Assembly: GCF_025061645.1 (NCBI RefSeq)
Contig: NZ_JANYMP010000040.1
Location: 19,697 to 83,696, forward strand
Source of the DNA: Umezawaea endophytica
GTDB lineage: Bacteria > Actinomycetota > Actinomycetes > Mycobacteriales > Pseudonocardiaceae
Reading direction: 5' to 3'
DNA: 64,000 bases
The translations under genes were made by a program, and so were the position numbers. Numbering within the stretch: position 1 is the first letter of the stretch; each line of letters starts with the position of its first letter. Below, piece after piece: positions 17,739 through 28,121 of this stretch. The notes below the pieces were generated by a model. That model saw only the letters and a program-made list of their open reading frames with translations. It ran no database searches and was not told the DNA's origin.

Positions 17739-19295
17739 TCAGCCGACCACGACGCCGAACTTGACCAGGCTGAAGATGAGCATCCCCAGGTAGAACACCG
17801 CACCGAACCCGATGATCAGGTTCGTGACCAGCTTGGGGCGGATGGGTTTCGGCAGCATCCTGTTGTTCACCAGCAGGAGCACGACGCAGTAGGCGCCCAT
17901 CGCGAACGTCGACAGGAACGCGAGCACGTCGAGGATCGCGCCCGGCCCGTCGGCGGGACCCCACAGCAGGATCACGATGCCGAACAGGATGACGCCCCAG
18001 AGGAACCCGGCGTAGAGCTTGGAGACGCCGAACTTCTTGGCACCGGGCACGAAGTGGTACGCCATGTCGGACTGGCCGCGGGAGAACGAGTCGAACAGGC
18101 CCAGCGTGGCGTTGAGGCCGATCAGCGCGATGAACCCGAGGAACACGCCGCCGAGCACCGATCCGCCCGCCGAGGCGAACGCGTCGGACATGGCGTTGAG
18201 CGCCGCTTCGCGCTCGCCGGACTCGATGAGCCCCTTCACGTCCGGGCTCTGCCGCGACGCGGCCTGGGCGAGCACGGTGAAGGAGATCGTGACGAGCATC
18301 GTGATGCCCCAGAACAGCAGCAGCGCGTCGAACGTGACCCAGCGCCGCCAGCCCTTCCACTTCTTCATCTCGTCCGCGTCGGACGTGTCGAACATGAAGC
18401 CGCGGGACGGCATCTCCTCCTCTTCGCCCGCGTGCCGGAGTCCGCGCACCTTCGGGATGTGCGCGCCCATGCCGGCGCCGCTGTCGCGCAGGTGCAGCGT
18501 GTACCACATCTGCTGCATGCCGGACGGGCCCGCGAACGCGATCGAGCCGACGATGATCGGGAACCACGCGGCCGACATCGCCTGCTCGGGGAAGTACCCG
18601 AAGTGGAACATCCCGGTGATCGTGGAGACGACGTCCGACCACTGGCCGACCATCGCCGCGACGACCGACGTGCTCACGACGAGCAGACCGATCAGCATGG
18701 CCAGGACGTTCTCCAGCAACGGGTAGATGACCCTGGCCATGCTGAAGAGGATGCCGACGAGCACCAGGCCCACGCAGGCCGAGACCACCCAGGGGATACC
18801 GGTGATCCTCTCCAGCGCGGCCGCACCGGCCGAGAGGTGGCCAGGCCAGATGTAGACGAGCATCGCGACCACGAAGAAGAACCACATGATCGGCTTGAAC
18901 ACGCGCGCGGCGCCGAAGAAGATGCTCTCCCCGGTGGCCATGGCGTAGCGGGCCATCTCCAGCATCACGACCGCCTGGAGCGTGACGCCGATGAGGAACA
19001 GCCACCGGATCTCGGGCCCGAACAGCAGCACGAGACGGGGCCACATGTACGACTCCCCCATGCCGACGCCGAGCGCGACGAGGAAGACGGTCGGTCCTAG
19101 CAGGTGGATGGAAGGTGGTGCGTCGGGCAACTTGCGGATGGGCATCGGTTCCAGTCGCCCCGCTGGCCACACCCGCTCGACCGAGGGCGGAGGGGTCACT
19201 CCGCTCTCGGACGAGCTTGCGGCCGGGGCGTTCGACGAGTCCACGGTTGGGCCTCCCACGGGAGATGCGGAACTGGCTTCTCGACTGACCTCCAA
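17739..19295 (-). CDS. Nramp-related transporter without the canonical metal-site motifs
   Basis: 518 residues if read from the TTG at 19295. The first 50-60 residues are a Ser/Pro/Ala-rich tail, and an ATG at 19145 (MPIRKLPDAPPSIHLL) would give about 468 residues; neither has a clear ribosome site. Eleven or so membrane helices follow with the overall Nramp/LeuT-fold pattern. In the usual DPGN position of the first helix the sequence is GVGMGESY, and the MPH of helix 6 is replaced near AFAGPSGMQQM, so classical Mn2+/Fe2+ binding is not expected. A long cytoplasmic insert (RDSGAGMGAHIPKVRG ... EMKKWKGWRRW) is unusual. The substrate may be another cation, or a metal complex. Confidence 0.82.
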   Translation of the reverse strand: MEVSREASSASPVGGPTVDSSNAPAASSSESGVTPPPSVERVWPAGRLEPMPIRKLPDAPPSIHLLGPTVFLVALGVGMGESYMWPRLVLLFGPEIRWLFLIGVTLQAVVMLEMARYAMATGESIFFGAARVFKPIMWFFFVVAMLVYIWPGHLSAGAAALERITGIPWVVSACVGLVLVGILFSMARVIYPLLENVLAMLIGLLVVSTSVVAAMVGQWSDVVSTITGMFHFGYFPEQAMSAAWFPIIVGSIAFAGPSGMQQMWYTLHLRDSGAGMGAHIPKVRGLRHAGEEEEMPSRGFMFDTSDADEMKKWKGWRRWVTFDALLLFWGITMLVTISFTVLAQAASRQSPDVKGLIESGEREAALNAMSDAFASAGGSVLGGVFLGFIALIGLNATLGLFDSFSRGQSDMAYHFVPGAKKFGVSKLYAGFLWGVILFGIVILLWGPADGPGAILDVLAFLSTFAMGAYCVVLLLVNNRMLPKPIRPKLVTNLIIGFGAVFYLGMLIFSLVKFGVVVG

Positions 19296-19312
19296 GGCAG
19301 CGGTGGTCGGCG

Positions 19313-21457
19313 CTAGAGCAGCCGGGCGGACCGCGCCCAGCGGTACTTCGCGCCGAGGACCGCGACCGGCTTCTCGGTGGTGTACGGGTACGCGACGACG
19401 CCGTGCCGGTAGAGGTAGTCGCTGGCCTCTTCCACCTCGACGTCCCCGGAGAGCGAGGCGACGACCGGCTTGTCGATGCCGTTGCTCCGGTACTCCTCCA
19501 CCACTTCGACCACGAGCTTCGCGAACACCATCGGCGGCGTGACGATCGTGTGCCAGTACCCCAGGATCAGGGCGTGGATCCGCTCGTCCGCCAACCCGAG
19601 CGCGATCGTGTTGCGGTAGGTCGACGGCGGTTCCCCGCCGGTGATGTCGACCGGGTTGCCCGCCGCGCCGAACGGCGGGATGAACTCCCGGAAGGCCGCG
19701 TCCAGGTCGTCCGGGATCTCCATGAGCGTCAGGCCGTTGTCCACGCAGGCGTCCGACAGCAGCACGCCGGAGCCGCCCGCGCCGGTGATGATGACGACGT
19801 TCTCGCCCTTGGGGGTGGGCAGCAGCGGGATGCCGCGCGCGTACTCCAGCATGTCGTTGAGGCCCGGTGCCCGGATGACGCCGCTCTGCCGCAGGATGTC
19901 GTCGTACACGCGGTCGTTGCCCGCGAGGGCCCCGGTGTGCGAGCTGGCGGCCTTGGCGCCCTGAGCGGTGCGCCCGGCCTTCAGCACCACGACGGGCTTC
20001 TTCGCCGACACGCGCTTGGCCGTCTCGGCGAACGAGCGCCCGTCCTTGAGGTCCTCCAGGTGCATCGCGATGAGCTGGGTGTTGGGGTCGGACTCGAAGA
20101 ACGTCAGCAGGTCGTCCTCGTCGATGTCCGCCTTGTTGCCCACGCCCACGATGGACGACACGCCCATGCCCGCCGACCGGCTGAAGCCCAGGATGGCCAT
20201 GCCGATGCCGCCGCTCTGCGACGTGAGCGCCACACCGCCCTTGACGTCGTAGGGCGTGCAGAACGTCGCCGACAGGTTCTCCGGCGTGTAGTAGTAGCCG
20301 TAGATGTTCGGTCCGAGTATCCGGGTGCCGTGCTTGCGGGCGATGGCCACGACCTCGTCCTGGAGCTCGTGGTTGCCGGTCTCGCCGAAGCCGGACGGGA
20401 TCAGGATCGCGCCCGCCACGCCCTTGGCGCCGACCTCCTCCAGCGCCTGCGGCACGAACCTGGCCGGGATGGCGAACACCGCGACGTCGATGTCGCCCGG
20501 CACGTCGGTGATGCTCTTGAACGCCTTGCGGTCCATGATCTCGGTGGCCTTGGGGTTGATCGGGTAGATCTCCCCCGCGTAGCCGCCGTCGACCAGGTTC
20601 CTCATCACCGAGTTGCCGATCTTGCCCTCCTCCGCCGACGCGCCGATCACGGCGACGGCGACGGGCCGCATGACGCGGTTCATCGAGGCCAGGATCTCGT
20701 CCTGGGTGAAGCGGTGCGGCACCTTCGCCGCGTCCGCGTCGACCAGGATCCGCACGTCGACCGCGGTCGCGCCGGTCGGCGTGGCGAGCACGGGGTTCAG
20801 GTCGACCTCGGCCAACTGCGGGAAGTCCGTGACGAGGTCGGACACCCTGGTGATGAGGTCGGCGAGGGCTTTGCGGTCCACACCGGGGTTTCCGCGCACG
20901 CCGCGCAGGATCTCCGCGGCGGCGATCCCGTCGACCATCGACGCGGCGGTCTCGGAGTCGGTCGGCGCGAGCCGGAACGTCACGTCCTTGAGCACCTCGA
21001 CCAGGATGCCGCCGAGGCCGAACGCGACGATCTTGCCGAACGTCTCGTCGGTGACCGCTCCGACGATGACCTCCTGGCCCTCGGTCAGCATCTGCTGCAC
21101 CTGCACGCCGACGATCTTCGCATCCGCCCGGTAGGCCTTGGCGTTGTCGACGATCGTCCGGAAGCCCTCGGCCACCTGGGAGGCCGTCTTCAGGCCGACG
21201 AGCACGCCGCCCGCCTCGGTCTTGTGCAGGATGTCCGGTGAGACGATCTTGAGGACGACCGGGAGGCCGATCTCCTCGGCCATCGCGACGGCCATCTCCG
21301 ACGAGACCGCGAGAGCCTCCTCCGGCGTCTTGATGCCGTAGGCGTCGCAGACCCGCTTGCCCTCGGGCGCGGTCAGCGAGTCGCGGCCGTCGGCGCTCAC
21401 CGCCCTGAGCACTCCCTCGACCGCCGCGCGGTCGTAACCCGTTGCTGTGTCAGGCAT
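19313..21457 (-). CDS. ADP-forming acyl-CoA synthetase (acetate-CoA ligase family), beta-alpha fusion
   Basis: 714 residues. The domain order is ATP-grasp first (residues about 20-240, with LPVVLKIVSPDILHKTEAGG) and then the CoA-binding and ligase domains (IGASAEEGKIGNSVMRNL; SQSGGIGMAIL). The phosphohistidine is in SSHTGALAG at about residue 507. Such enzymes make acyl-CoA from acid, ATP and CoA, or run in reverse to make ATP. Start ATG with GAGGAGAC. It lies 21 bases after frc in the oxalate operon, so oxalate or formate is a reasonable substrate, but the sequence does not decide this. Confidence 0.9.
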   Translation of the reverse strand: MPDTATGYDRAAVEGVLRAVSADGRDSLTAPEGKRVCDAYGIKTPEEALAVSSEMAVAMAEEIGLPVVLKIVSPDILHKTEAGGVLVGLKTASQVAEGFRTIVDNAKAYRADAKIVGVQVQQMLTEGQEVIVGAVTDETFGKIVAFGLGGILVEVLKDVTFRLAPTDSETAASMVDGIAAAEILRGVRGNPGVDRKALADLITRVSDLVTDFPQLAEVDLNPVLATPTGATAVDVRILVDADAAKVPHRFTQDEILASMNRVMRPVAVAVIGASAEEGKIGNSVMRNLVDGGYAGEIYPINPKATEIMDRKAFKSITDVPGDIDVAVFAIPARFVPQALEEVGAKGVAGAILIPSGFGETGNHELQDEVVAIARKHGTRILGPNIYGYYYTPENLSATFCTPYDVKGGVALTSQSGGIGMAILGFSRSAGMGVSSIVGVGNKADIDEDDLLTFFESDPNTQLIAMHLEDLKDGRSFAETAKRVSAKKPVVVLKAGRTAQGAKAASSHTGALAGNDRVYDDILRQSGVIRAPGLNDMLEYARGIPLLPTPKGENVVIITGAGGSGVLLSDACVDNGLTLMEIPDDLDAAFREFIPPFGAAGNPVDITGGEPPSTYRNTIALGLADERIHALILGYWHTIVTPPMVFAKLVVEVVEEYRSNGIDKPVVASLSGDVEVEEASDYLYRHGVVAYPYTTEKPVAVLGAKYRWARSARLL

Positions 21458-21478
21458 GTCCGGCTGTCTCCTCGGGTA

Positions 21479-22708
21479 TCAGATGACGCCTGCGGTGCGG
21501 AGCTCGCCGAGCTGCTCGGGGCTGTAGCCCAGTGCGCCCAGCACTTCGTCGTTGTGCTCACCGAGCAGCGGCGAGGTCTCGATGTCGACCGGCGAGTCGG
21601 ACAGCTTGATCGGGCAACCGACGGTCTTGAACGAGCCGCGCTGCGGGTGCGGCACCTCGACGACGGTGCCGATCGCCGCGAGCGTCTCGTCCTCGATCAG
21701 CTCCTTGGTGGACAGGATCGGCCCGCACGGGACGTTGTGGGCGTTGAGCCGGTCCATCACCTCCCACTTGGTGTGCTTGAGCGTCCAGTCCTCGATCAGC
21801 GCGAACGCCTTGTCCAGTTTGGACAGACGAGCCTCCGGCGTCGCCCACTCCGGGTCGGCGCCGAGTTCCGGTTTGCCGATCAGCTCGGTGATGGGCTTCC
21901 AGCCGACGGGCTGGATGATCACGTAGATGTAGTCGTTCGGCCCGCCCGGCGCGCAGCGCACCGCCCAGCCGGGCTGGCCGCCGCCGGAGGCGTTGCCCGA
22001 GCGCGGGACGTCCTCGCCGAAGGACTCGTTGGGGTACTCGCCCAGCGGGCCGTGGGTGAGCCGCTGCTGGTCGCGCAGCTTGACCCGGCACAGGTTCAGC
22101 ACCGCGTCCTGCATGGCGACCTGGACGCGCTGGCCGCGGCCGGTGGACGTCCGCTGGTACAGCGCGGCGAGGATGCCCGCCACCAGGTGGATGCCGGTGC
22201 CGGAGTCGCCGATCTGCGCGCCCGTCGCGGTCGGCGGGCCCTCCTCGAAGCCGGTGGTGCTCATCGAACCGCCCATGGCCTGCGCGATGACCTCGTAGGC
22301 CTTGAAGTCCGCGTAGCGGCCGGGGCCGAAACCCTTGATTGAGGCGTAGATCAGGCCGGGGTTGAGCTCGGACAGCCTCGCCCACGGGAACCCGAAGCGG
22401 TCGATCACGCCGGGGCCGAAGTTCTCCACCAGCACGTCGGTGTTCTCGACCAGCTTCGTGAACACCTCCTTGCCCTGCTCGCTCTTCATGTTCAGCGTGA
22501 TGCTGCGCTTGTTGGCGTTGAGCATCGTGAAGTAGAGGCTGTCCACGCCGGGCATGTCCCGGAGCTGGCCGCGGGTGATGTCACCGCGGCCGGGGGTCTC
22601 CAGCTTCACCACGTCGGCGCCGAGCCACGCGAGGAGCTGCGTGGACGACGGTCCCGACTGGACGTGCGTCATGTCGAGGACGCGGACGCCCTCCAGTGCC
22701 TTTCCCAT
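21479..22708 (-). CDS. frc: Formyl-CoA:oxalate CoA-transferase
   Basis: 409 residues, a class III (CaiB/BaiF) CoA-transferase. It moves CoA from formyl-CoA to oxalate, giving oxalyl-CoA and formate. Residues known from the Oxalobacter enzyme are present: Gln17 (DMTHVQ), the catalytic aspartate at about 168 (QIGDSGTG), and the glycine-rich loop SGGGQPGW that covers the active site. These separate it from carnitine and other class III transferases. ATG with GGAGGA upstream. It sits 30 bases after the oxalyl-CoA decarboxylase gene, the usual pairing. Confidence 0.93.
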   Translation of the reverse strand: MGKALEGVRVLDMTHVQSGPSSTQLLAWLGADVVKLETPGRGDITRGQLRDMPGVDSLYFTMLNANKRSITLNMKSEQGKEVFTKLVENTDVLVENFGPGVIDRFGFPWARLSELNPGLIYASIKGFGPGRYADFKAYEVIAQAMGGSMSTTGFEEGPPTATGAQIGDSGTGIHLVAGILAALYQRTSTGRGQRVQVAMQDAVLNLCRVKLRDQQRLTHGPLGEYPNESFGEDVPRSGNASGGGQPGWAVRCAPGGPNDYIYVIIQPVGWKPITELIGKPELGADPEWATPEARLSKLDKAFALIEDWTLKHTKWEVMDRLNAHNVPCGPILSTKELIEDETLAAIGTVVEVPHPQRGSFKTVGCPIKLSDSPVDIETSPLLGEHNDEVLGALGYSPEQLGELRTAGVI

Positions 22709-22738
22709 GGGGAAGTCCTCCCGCTAGAGGGGCGCGCG

Positions 22739-24493
22739 CTACTTGTACATGGTCTGGTTCATGGTTCCGGGCGCGTACGCGTCCGGATCGACCCAGACGT
22801 TGATCAGCGAGGGCAGCCCGGACTCGCGAGCGCGCCGGAGCGCGGGCGCGATGTCCTTGGGGTCGCGCACCTCCTCGCCGTAGCCGCCGAGCATCTTGGC
22901 GAACTGGTCGTACTTCACGTCGCCGAGCGTGTTGCCGACGCGTTCCCGCTCCACGCCGTACTTCTGGGCCTGGCCGTAGCGGATCTGGTTCATCGACGAG
23001 TTGTTGCCGACGATGCCGACGAACGGGAGGTCGTAGCGGACGAGGGTCTCGAAGTCCCAGCCGGTGAGGCTGAAAGCGCCGTCGCCGAACAGCGCGACGA
23101 CCTCCTTGTCCGGGCGGGCGAGCTTGGCGGCGAGGACGAACGGGACGCCGACGCCGAGCGTGCCCAGCGGGCCGGGGTCCATCCAGTGGCCGGGGGACTT
23201 GGGCTGCACGACCTGGCCGGAGAACGTGACGATGTCGCCGCCGTCGCCGATGTAGATCGAGTCCTCGGTCAGGAACTCGTTGATCTCGTGCACCAGCCGG
23301 TACGGGTGGATCGGCGAGGCGTCGGACATCAGGTTGGGGAGCCTGCGCTGCCGCGCCTGCTCCTCCACGCCGTGCAGCTCCTCCAGCCACGCCTTGCGGC
23401 CCACGGCGCCGTTGTCGACCCGCCCGGAGGCCGCGGCGGCGACGGCGGACAGCACGAGGCCCGCGTCGCCGACGATGCCGAGGTCGATGTCGCGGTTCTT
23501 GCCGACGGTGCGGTAGTCCAGGTCGACCTGCACGACCGTCGCCTTCGCCGAGAGCCTGCGGCCGTAGCCCATCCGGAAGTCGAACGGCGTGCCGACGATG
23601 ACGATCACGTCGGCGTTGTCGAACGCGTACCGGCGGGAGAGCTGGAAGTGGTGCGGGTCGCCGGGCGGCAGGCTGCCGCGGCCCGCGCCGTTCATGTAGG
23701 CCGGGATGTTGAGCTGCCGCACCAGGTCCACGGCCGCGTCGGTGGCGCGCGTCGTCCAGACCTGGCTGCCCAGCAGGATCGCGGGCTTCTTGGCGCCCAC
23801 CAGGAGGTCCGCCAGCCGCTCCACGTCCGCGGGGTCGCCGCCGGAACGCGTGGAGGCGCGGTACCGGCCCTCCTCGGGGACGCGGGCCTTGTCCACGGGA
23901 ACCTTGGCGTCCAGGACGTCGCGCGGGATCTCCAGGAACGACGGGCCAGGAGCGCCGTGGTAGCACTCGCGGAACGCCATCGACACCAGGTCGGCGATCC
24001 GCGCGGTGGCCGGGACGGTGGCGGCGAACTTGGTGATCGGCGTCATCATGTCGACGTGCGGCAGGTCCTGCAACGAGCCCATCTTGTGCTGGCTCAACGA
24101 TCCCTGGCCGCCGATCAGCAGCATCGGGCTCTCCGCGCGGAACGCGTTCGCCACACCGGTGACCGCGTCGGTGGTGCCGGGGCCCGCCGTGACGACGGCG
24201 CAGCCGGGCTTGCCGGTGACGCGGGCGTACCCGTCGGCCGCGTGCGCCGCCACCTGCTCGTGGCGCACGTCGATGACCTTGATGCCCTCGTCGACGCAGC
24301 CGTCGTAGATGTCGATGATGTGGCCGCCGCACAGGGTGAAGATCGTGTCGATGCCCTCGGCCTTCAACGCCTTGGCCACCAGGTGTCCACCGGAGATCAG
24401 TTCCGGACCGGCCGGGGTGGGATCGGTCGGGGTGCCGTCGGTGCCGGGCGCAACGCTGCCGCCTGAGGCAGCCTCGGTCGCTGTCCGCGCCAT
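22739..24493 (-). CDS. oxc: Oxalyl-CoA decarboxylase (thiamine diphosphate enzyme)
   Basis: 584 residues with a 30-residue disordered N-terminal extension. It has the three-domain fold of ThDP decarboxylases: activating glutamate in VRHEQVAAHAADGYAR, the central domain, and the ThDP motif GDGAFSLTGWDFETLVRYDLPFVG with a terminal NN. It would convert oxalyl-CoA to formyl-CoA and CO2. Oxc and 2-hydroxyacyl-CoA lyases are close relatives, and acetolactate-synthase-like names are also often given. The adjacent frc and the formate dehydrogenase genes favour Oxc. ATG with AAGGAG ten bases upstream. First gene of the six-gene operon, with an operator-like site 71 bases upstream. Confidence 0.85.
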   Translation of the reverse strand: MARTATEAASGGSVAPGTDGTPTDPTPAGPELISGGHLVAKALKAEGIDTIFTLCGGHIIDIYDGCVDEGIKVIDVRHEQVAAHAADGYARVTGKPGCAVVTAGPGTTDAVTGVANAFRAESPMLLIGGQGSLSQHKMGSLQDLPHVDMMTPITKFAATVPATARIADLVSMAFRECYHGAPGPSFLEIPRDVLDAKVPVDKARVPEEGRYRASTRSGGDPADVERLADLLVGAKKPAILLGSQVWTTRATDAAVDLVRQLNIPAYMNGAGRGSLPPGDPHHFQLSRRYAFDNADVIVIVGTPFDFRMGYGRRLSAKATVVQVDLDYRTVGKNRDIDLGIVGDAGLVLSAVAAAASGRVDNGAVGRKAWLEELHGVEEQARQRRLPNLMSDASPIHPYRLVHEINEFLTEDSIYIGDGGDIVTFSGQVVQPKSPGHWMDPGPLGTLGVGVPFVLAAKLARPDKEVVALFGDGAFSLTGWDFETLVRYDLPFVGIVGNNSSMNQIRYGQAQKYGVERERVGNTLGDVKYDQFAKMLGGYGEEVRDPKDIAPALRRARESGLPSLINVWVDPDAYAPGTMNQTMYK

Positions 24494-24563
24494 AACTGGT
24501 CAACTCCTTAGTTCGCTCCACTCGGCCGGTCCGGCTGGCCGCTCCGGTGATGTTCTCTGTAGA

Positions 24564-24580
24564 TTGCATACCGTATGGGG
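24564..24580. promoter_or_regulatory. Candidate GntR operator between oxc and the sucC-like gene
   Basis: TTGCATACCGTATGGGG: GCATAC-C-GTATGG, the one-base-centre form of the motif. It is in the 243-bp divergent promoter region and could serve both the oxc operon and sucC/sucD. The rest of 24494-24736 holds no gene. Confidence 0.55.
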
Positions 24581-24736
24581 TAGGCATATAGTTACGCCTC
24601 GTTGGGGCCGATGTCCAGAGGGCGTCAGGAAGATTTCGGTGACGTGACCCGGTCGGCCCGTTATCCCTCCCAGACCGGTCGCCGCACGGGGTCCCACGCC
24701 CGTGCGGCCCGGTCGCGCGCAGAGAGGACGGCCGCC

Positions 24737-25894
24737 TTGGACCTCTACGAACACGAGGCGAGAGACCTGTTCGCCGCCCACGGAGTACCGGTGTCCGCCG
24801 GTCTCGTCGCCACGACACCCGAGGAGGCCCGCGCCGCCGCCACCGCGATCGGCGGGGCCGTGGTGGTCAAGGCGCAGGTCAAGACCGGTGGCAGGGGCAA
24901 GGCGGGCGGGGTGCGGTTCGCCCCGTCGCCCGACGACGCGGCGAGTGCGGCGGACGCGGTCCTCGGCATGGACATCAAGGGCCACACCGTCCACAAGGTG
25001 CTGGTGACCGCGGCCAGCGAGATCGCCCAGGAGTACTACTTCTCCTTCCTGCTGGACCGGGCGAACCGGACGTTCCTCGCGATGGCGTCCGTGGAGGGGG
25101 GCGTGGAGATCGAGGAGATCGCCGCGTCCACCCCCTCCGCGCTCGCCAGGGTCCCCGTCGACGCGCTCGCGGGCGTCGACCTCGCCAAGGCGCACGAGAT
25201 CGTTGCGGCGGCGGGACTTCCGGTCGAGGTCGCACCGGTCGTCGTCGCGCTGTGGGAGGTGTTCGTCACCGAGGACGCCACCCTGGTCGAGGTGAACCCG
25301 TTGGCGCGCACCAAGACCGGTGAGGTGCTCGCCCTGGACGGCAAGGTGACCCTGGACGACAACGCCGCGTTCCGGCATCCGGGGCACGCCGCGTTCGCCG
25401 ACGACCACGCGGGCGACCCGCTGGAACGGGCGGCGCGGGAGAAGGGCCTCAACTACGTCAAGCTCGACGGCGAGATCGGCGTCATCGGCAACGGCGCCGG
25501 GCTGGTGATGTCGACGCTGGACGTCGTGGCGCAGGCGAGCACCGAACTCGGCGGGTCGGGTCCGGCGAACTTCCTGGACATCGGCGGCGGCGCGTCGGCG
25601 CAGGTGATGGCCGACGGGCTGGAGGTCGTCCTCGGCGACCCCGGCGTGCGCAGCGTCGTCGTGAACGTCTTCGGCGGCATCACCGCGTGCGACGCCGTCG
25701 CGGACGGGATCGTGCGGGCCCTGGAGATCCTCGGCGACCAGGCGCGCAAGCCGATCGTCGTGCGGCTGGACGGGAACAACGTCGACGAGGGGCGGCGGAT
25801 ACTGAAGACCGCCGACCACCCGCTGATCACGTTGGCGGACACCATGGACGGCGCGGCCCACCAGGCGGCCTCGCTCGCGGCTCAGGGGGTGTGA
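24737..25894 (+). CDS. Succinyl-CoA synthetase beta-subunit homologue (oxalate-cluster paralogue)
   Basis: 385 residues from a TTG ([16 protein letters not shown]) preceded by AGAGAGGAC; the open frame extends upstream, but homologues begin at this point. ATP-grasp domain with [20 protein letters not shown] (residues about 40-60), metal and ATP residues in [18 protein letters not shown], and the C-terminal ligase domain with [11 protein letters not shown] and [10 protein letters not shown]. Overall it matches SucC. Its place beside oxc/frc, away from TCA genes, suggests a second copy serving oxalyl-CoA or formyl-CoA. It could ligate CoA to the acid, or conserve energy by phosphorylating ADP. 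Confidence 0.9.
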   Translation: MDLYEHEARDLFAAHGVPVSAGLVATTPEEARAAATAIGGAVVVKAQVKTGGRGKAGGVRFAPSPDDAASAADAVLGMDIKGHTVHKVLVTAASEIAQEYYFSFLLDRANRTFLAMASVEGGVEIEEIAASTPSALARVPVDALAGVDLAKAHEIVAAAGLPVEVAPVVVALWEVFVTEDATLVEVNPLARTKTGEVLALDGKVTLDDNAAFRHPGHAAFADDHAGDPLERAAREKGLNYVKLDGEIGVIGNGAGLVMSTLDVVAQASTELGGSGPANFLDIGGGASAQVMADGLEVVLGDPGVRSVVVNVFGGITACDAVADGIVRALEILGDQARKPIVVRLDGNNVDEGRRILKTADHPLITLADTMDGAAHQAASLAAQGV

Positions 25895-25895
25895 G

Positions 25896-26777
25896 ATGGC
25901 GATCTTCCTCAACGAGGGCAGCCGGGTCGTGGTGCAGGGCATGACCGGCTCCGAGGGCACCAAGCACACGCGGCGGATGCTGGCCGCGGGCACGAACGTC
26001 GTCGGCGGGGTGAACGCCCGCAAGGCCGGGCTGTCCGTCGACTTCGACGGCCGTTCGCTGCCGGTCTTCGGCGACGTGGCCGAGGCGATGGCGAAGACCG
26101 GCGCGGACGTGTCCGTGCTGTTCGTGCCGCCGAGGTTCGCCAGGGACGCCGTGGTCGAGGCCGTCGACGCGGGCATCGGGATGGCGGTGGTGATCACCGA
26201 GGGCATCCCGGTGCACGACACCGCCGCGTTCTGGGCGCACGCGGTGAGATCAGGGCGCACGCGGATCGTCGGACCGAACTGCCCCGGCGTCATCTCCCCC
26301 GGCAAGGCCAACGCGGGCATCATCCCGGCCGACATCACCAAACCCGGCGGCATCGGGCTGGTGTCGAAGTCGGGAACCCTGACCTACCAGTTGATGCACG
26401 AGCTGCGGGACTTCGGGTTCTCCACGTGCGTCGGGATCGGCGGCGACCCGATCGTCGGCACCACGCACATCGACGCCATCGCCGCGTTCGAGGAGGACCC
26501 GGACACCGAGCTGATCGTGATGATCGGCGAGATCGGCGGTGACGCGGAGGAGCGGGCCGCGGAGTTCGTGCGGGACAACGTGTCCAAGCCCGTCATCGGG
26601 TACGTCGCCGGGTTCACCGCGCCCGAGGGCAGGACGATGGGGCACGCGGGCGCGATCGTGTCCGGCTCGTCCGGCACGGCCGCGGCGAAGCAGGAAGCCC
26701 TGGAGGCGGCCGGGATCCGGGTCGGGCGGACGCCCGGTGAGGCGGCGGCGTTGGCGAGGGCCCTGCTGGAGGCGTGA
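25896..26777 (+). CDS. Succinyl-CoA synthetase alpha-subunit homologue (oxalate-cluster paralogue)
   Basis: 293 residues, the full length for SucD. CoA-binding Rossmann domain with [20 protein letters not shown] (residues about 11-30) and [19 protein letters not shown] (about 126-144). The phosphorylated histidine is in [10 protein letters not shown] at about residue 250. The ATG is one base after the sucC-like stop, so the two subunits are probably made together. It is followed by a very strong terminator. Substrate specificity as for the beta subunit is inferred from context only. Confidence 0.92.
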   Translation: MAIFLNEGSRVVVQGMTGSEGTKHTRRMLAAGTNVVGGVNARKAGLSVDFDGRSLPVFGDVAEAMAKTGADVSVLFVPPRFARDAVVEAVDAGIGMAVVITEGIPVHDTAAFWAHAVRSGRTRIVGPNCPGVISPGKANAGIIPADITKPGGIGLVSKSGTLTYQLMHELRDFGFSTCVGIGGDPIVGTTHIDAIAAFEEDPDTELIVMIGEIGGDAEERAAEFVRDNVSKPVIGYVAGFTAPEGRTMGHAGAIVSGSSGTAAAKQEALEAAGIRVGRTPGEAAALARALLEA

Positions 26778-26778
26778 A

Positions 26779-26817
26779 CCTGCCGGGGCCCACCCGTCGC
26801 GGGTGGGCCCCGGCAGG
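26779..26817. terminator. Bidirectional terminator between sucD-like gene and fdhD
   Basis: A perfect 17-bp stem (CCTGCCGGGGCCCACCC and its complement) with a five-base loop GTCGC, lying between convergent genes. It is one of the strongest hairpins in the window. Confidence 0.9.
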
Positions 26818-26851
26818 GATTCGGGAGCGGGGGACGGCGCTCCCGAAAACC

Positions 26852-27678
<827 letters not shown>

Positions 27679-27691
<13 letters not shown>

Positions 27692-28121
27692 TGGTCCACC
27701 AGTTCGTCGTCGGGTCGTGGCAGAGCGCCAGGCAGTCGGCCAGCAGGTGGTGCAGCACGTCGTCGCGCCGGTCCCCCGCCCTGAGGGCGACGATCCTGGT
27801 CGCGTGCGCCACCACGGTCGGCGCGATCAGCCTGCCGCGCAACGGTTTGATGCCCGCCAGCGAGGTGCAGTGCAGGACCAGGTCCACCACCGGCGCGCGG
27901 GTCGTGTGCAGGAGTCCCGCGGCGAACGGGAGGAGGAGTTGCCGTCCGTCGTCGGTGCACTCGTCGTTGACGGACCTCGCGATCGACGCCAGCACCGGGT
28001 GGACGGCGGCGGGGCGGTCCGACCAGACCTCACCCGCCAGCGTCGACACCAGTTCCAGCAGGCACTGGCCGTGGCCCGGCGTCGGGTGCCTGCCGCGCGA
28101 CAGCCTCGGCACGCGGGTCAT
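27679..28121 (-). CDS. Small conserved-type protein of unknown function, probably frameshifted near its end
   Basis: The ATG overlaps the stop of the MFS gene (ATGA). The frame encodes HPTPGHGQCLLELVSTLAGE and DRPAAVHPVLASIARSVND, which resemble a small actinobacterial protein type often found without an assigned function. After LLADCLALCHDP the open frame runs 145 bases into fdhD, ending at 27546, with unnatural residues. The next frame gives PDDELVDQWDE and a TGA overlapping the fdhD start. One extra G in the GGG at 27712-27714 would join the two into about 147 residues. Either a real one-base deletion or a sequencing error is likely. Confidence 0.6.

Noticed and set aside
22739..24493. Acetolactate synthase large subunit
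   Set aside because: The ThDP fold is shared, but no small subunit (ilvN) or ilvC is near, and frc, formate dehydrogenase and the oxalate carrier are.
24737..26777. Housekeeping TCA-cycle sucCD
   Set aside because: Not excluded by sequence, but the place inside the oxalate block and the shared promoter region with oxc make a dedicated paralogue more likely.
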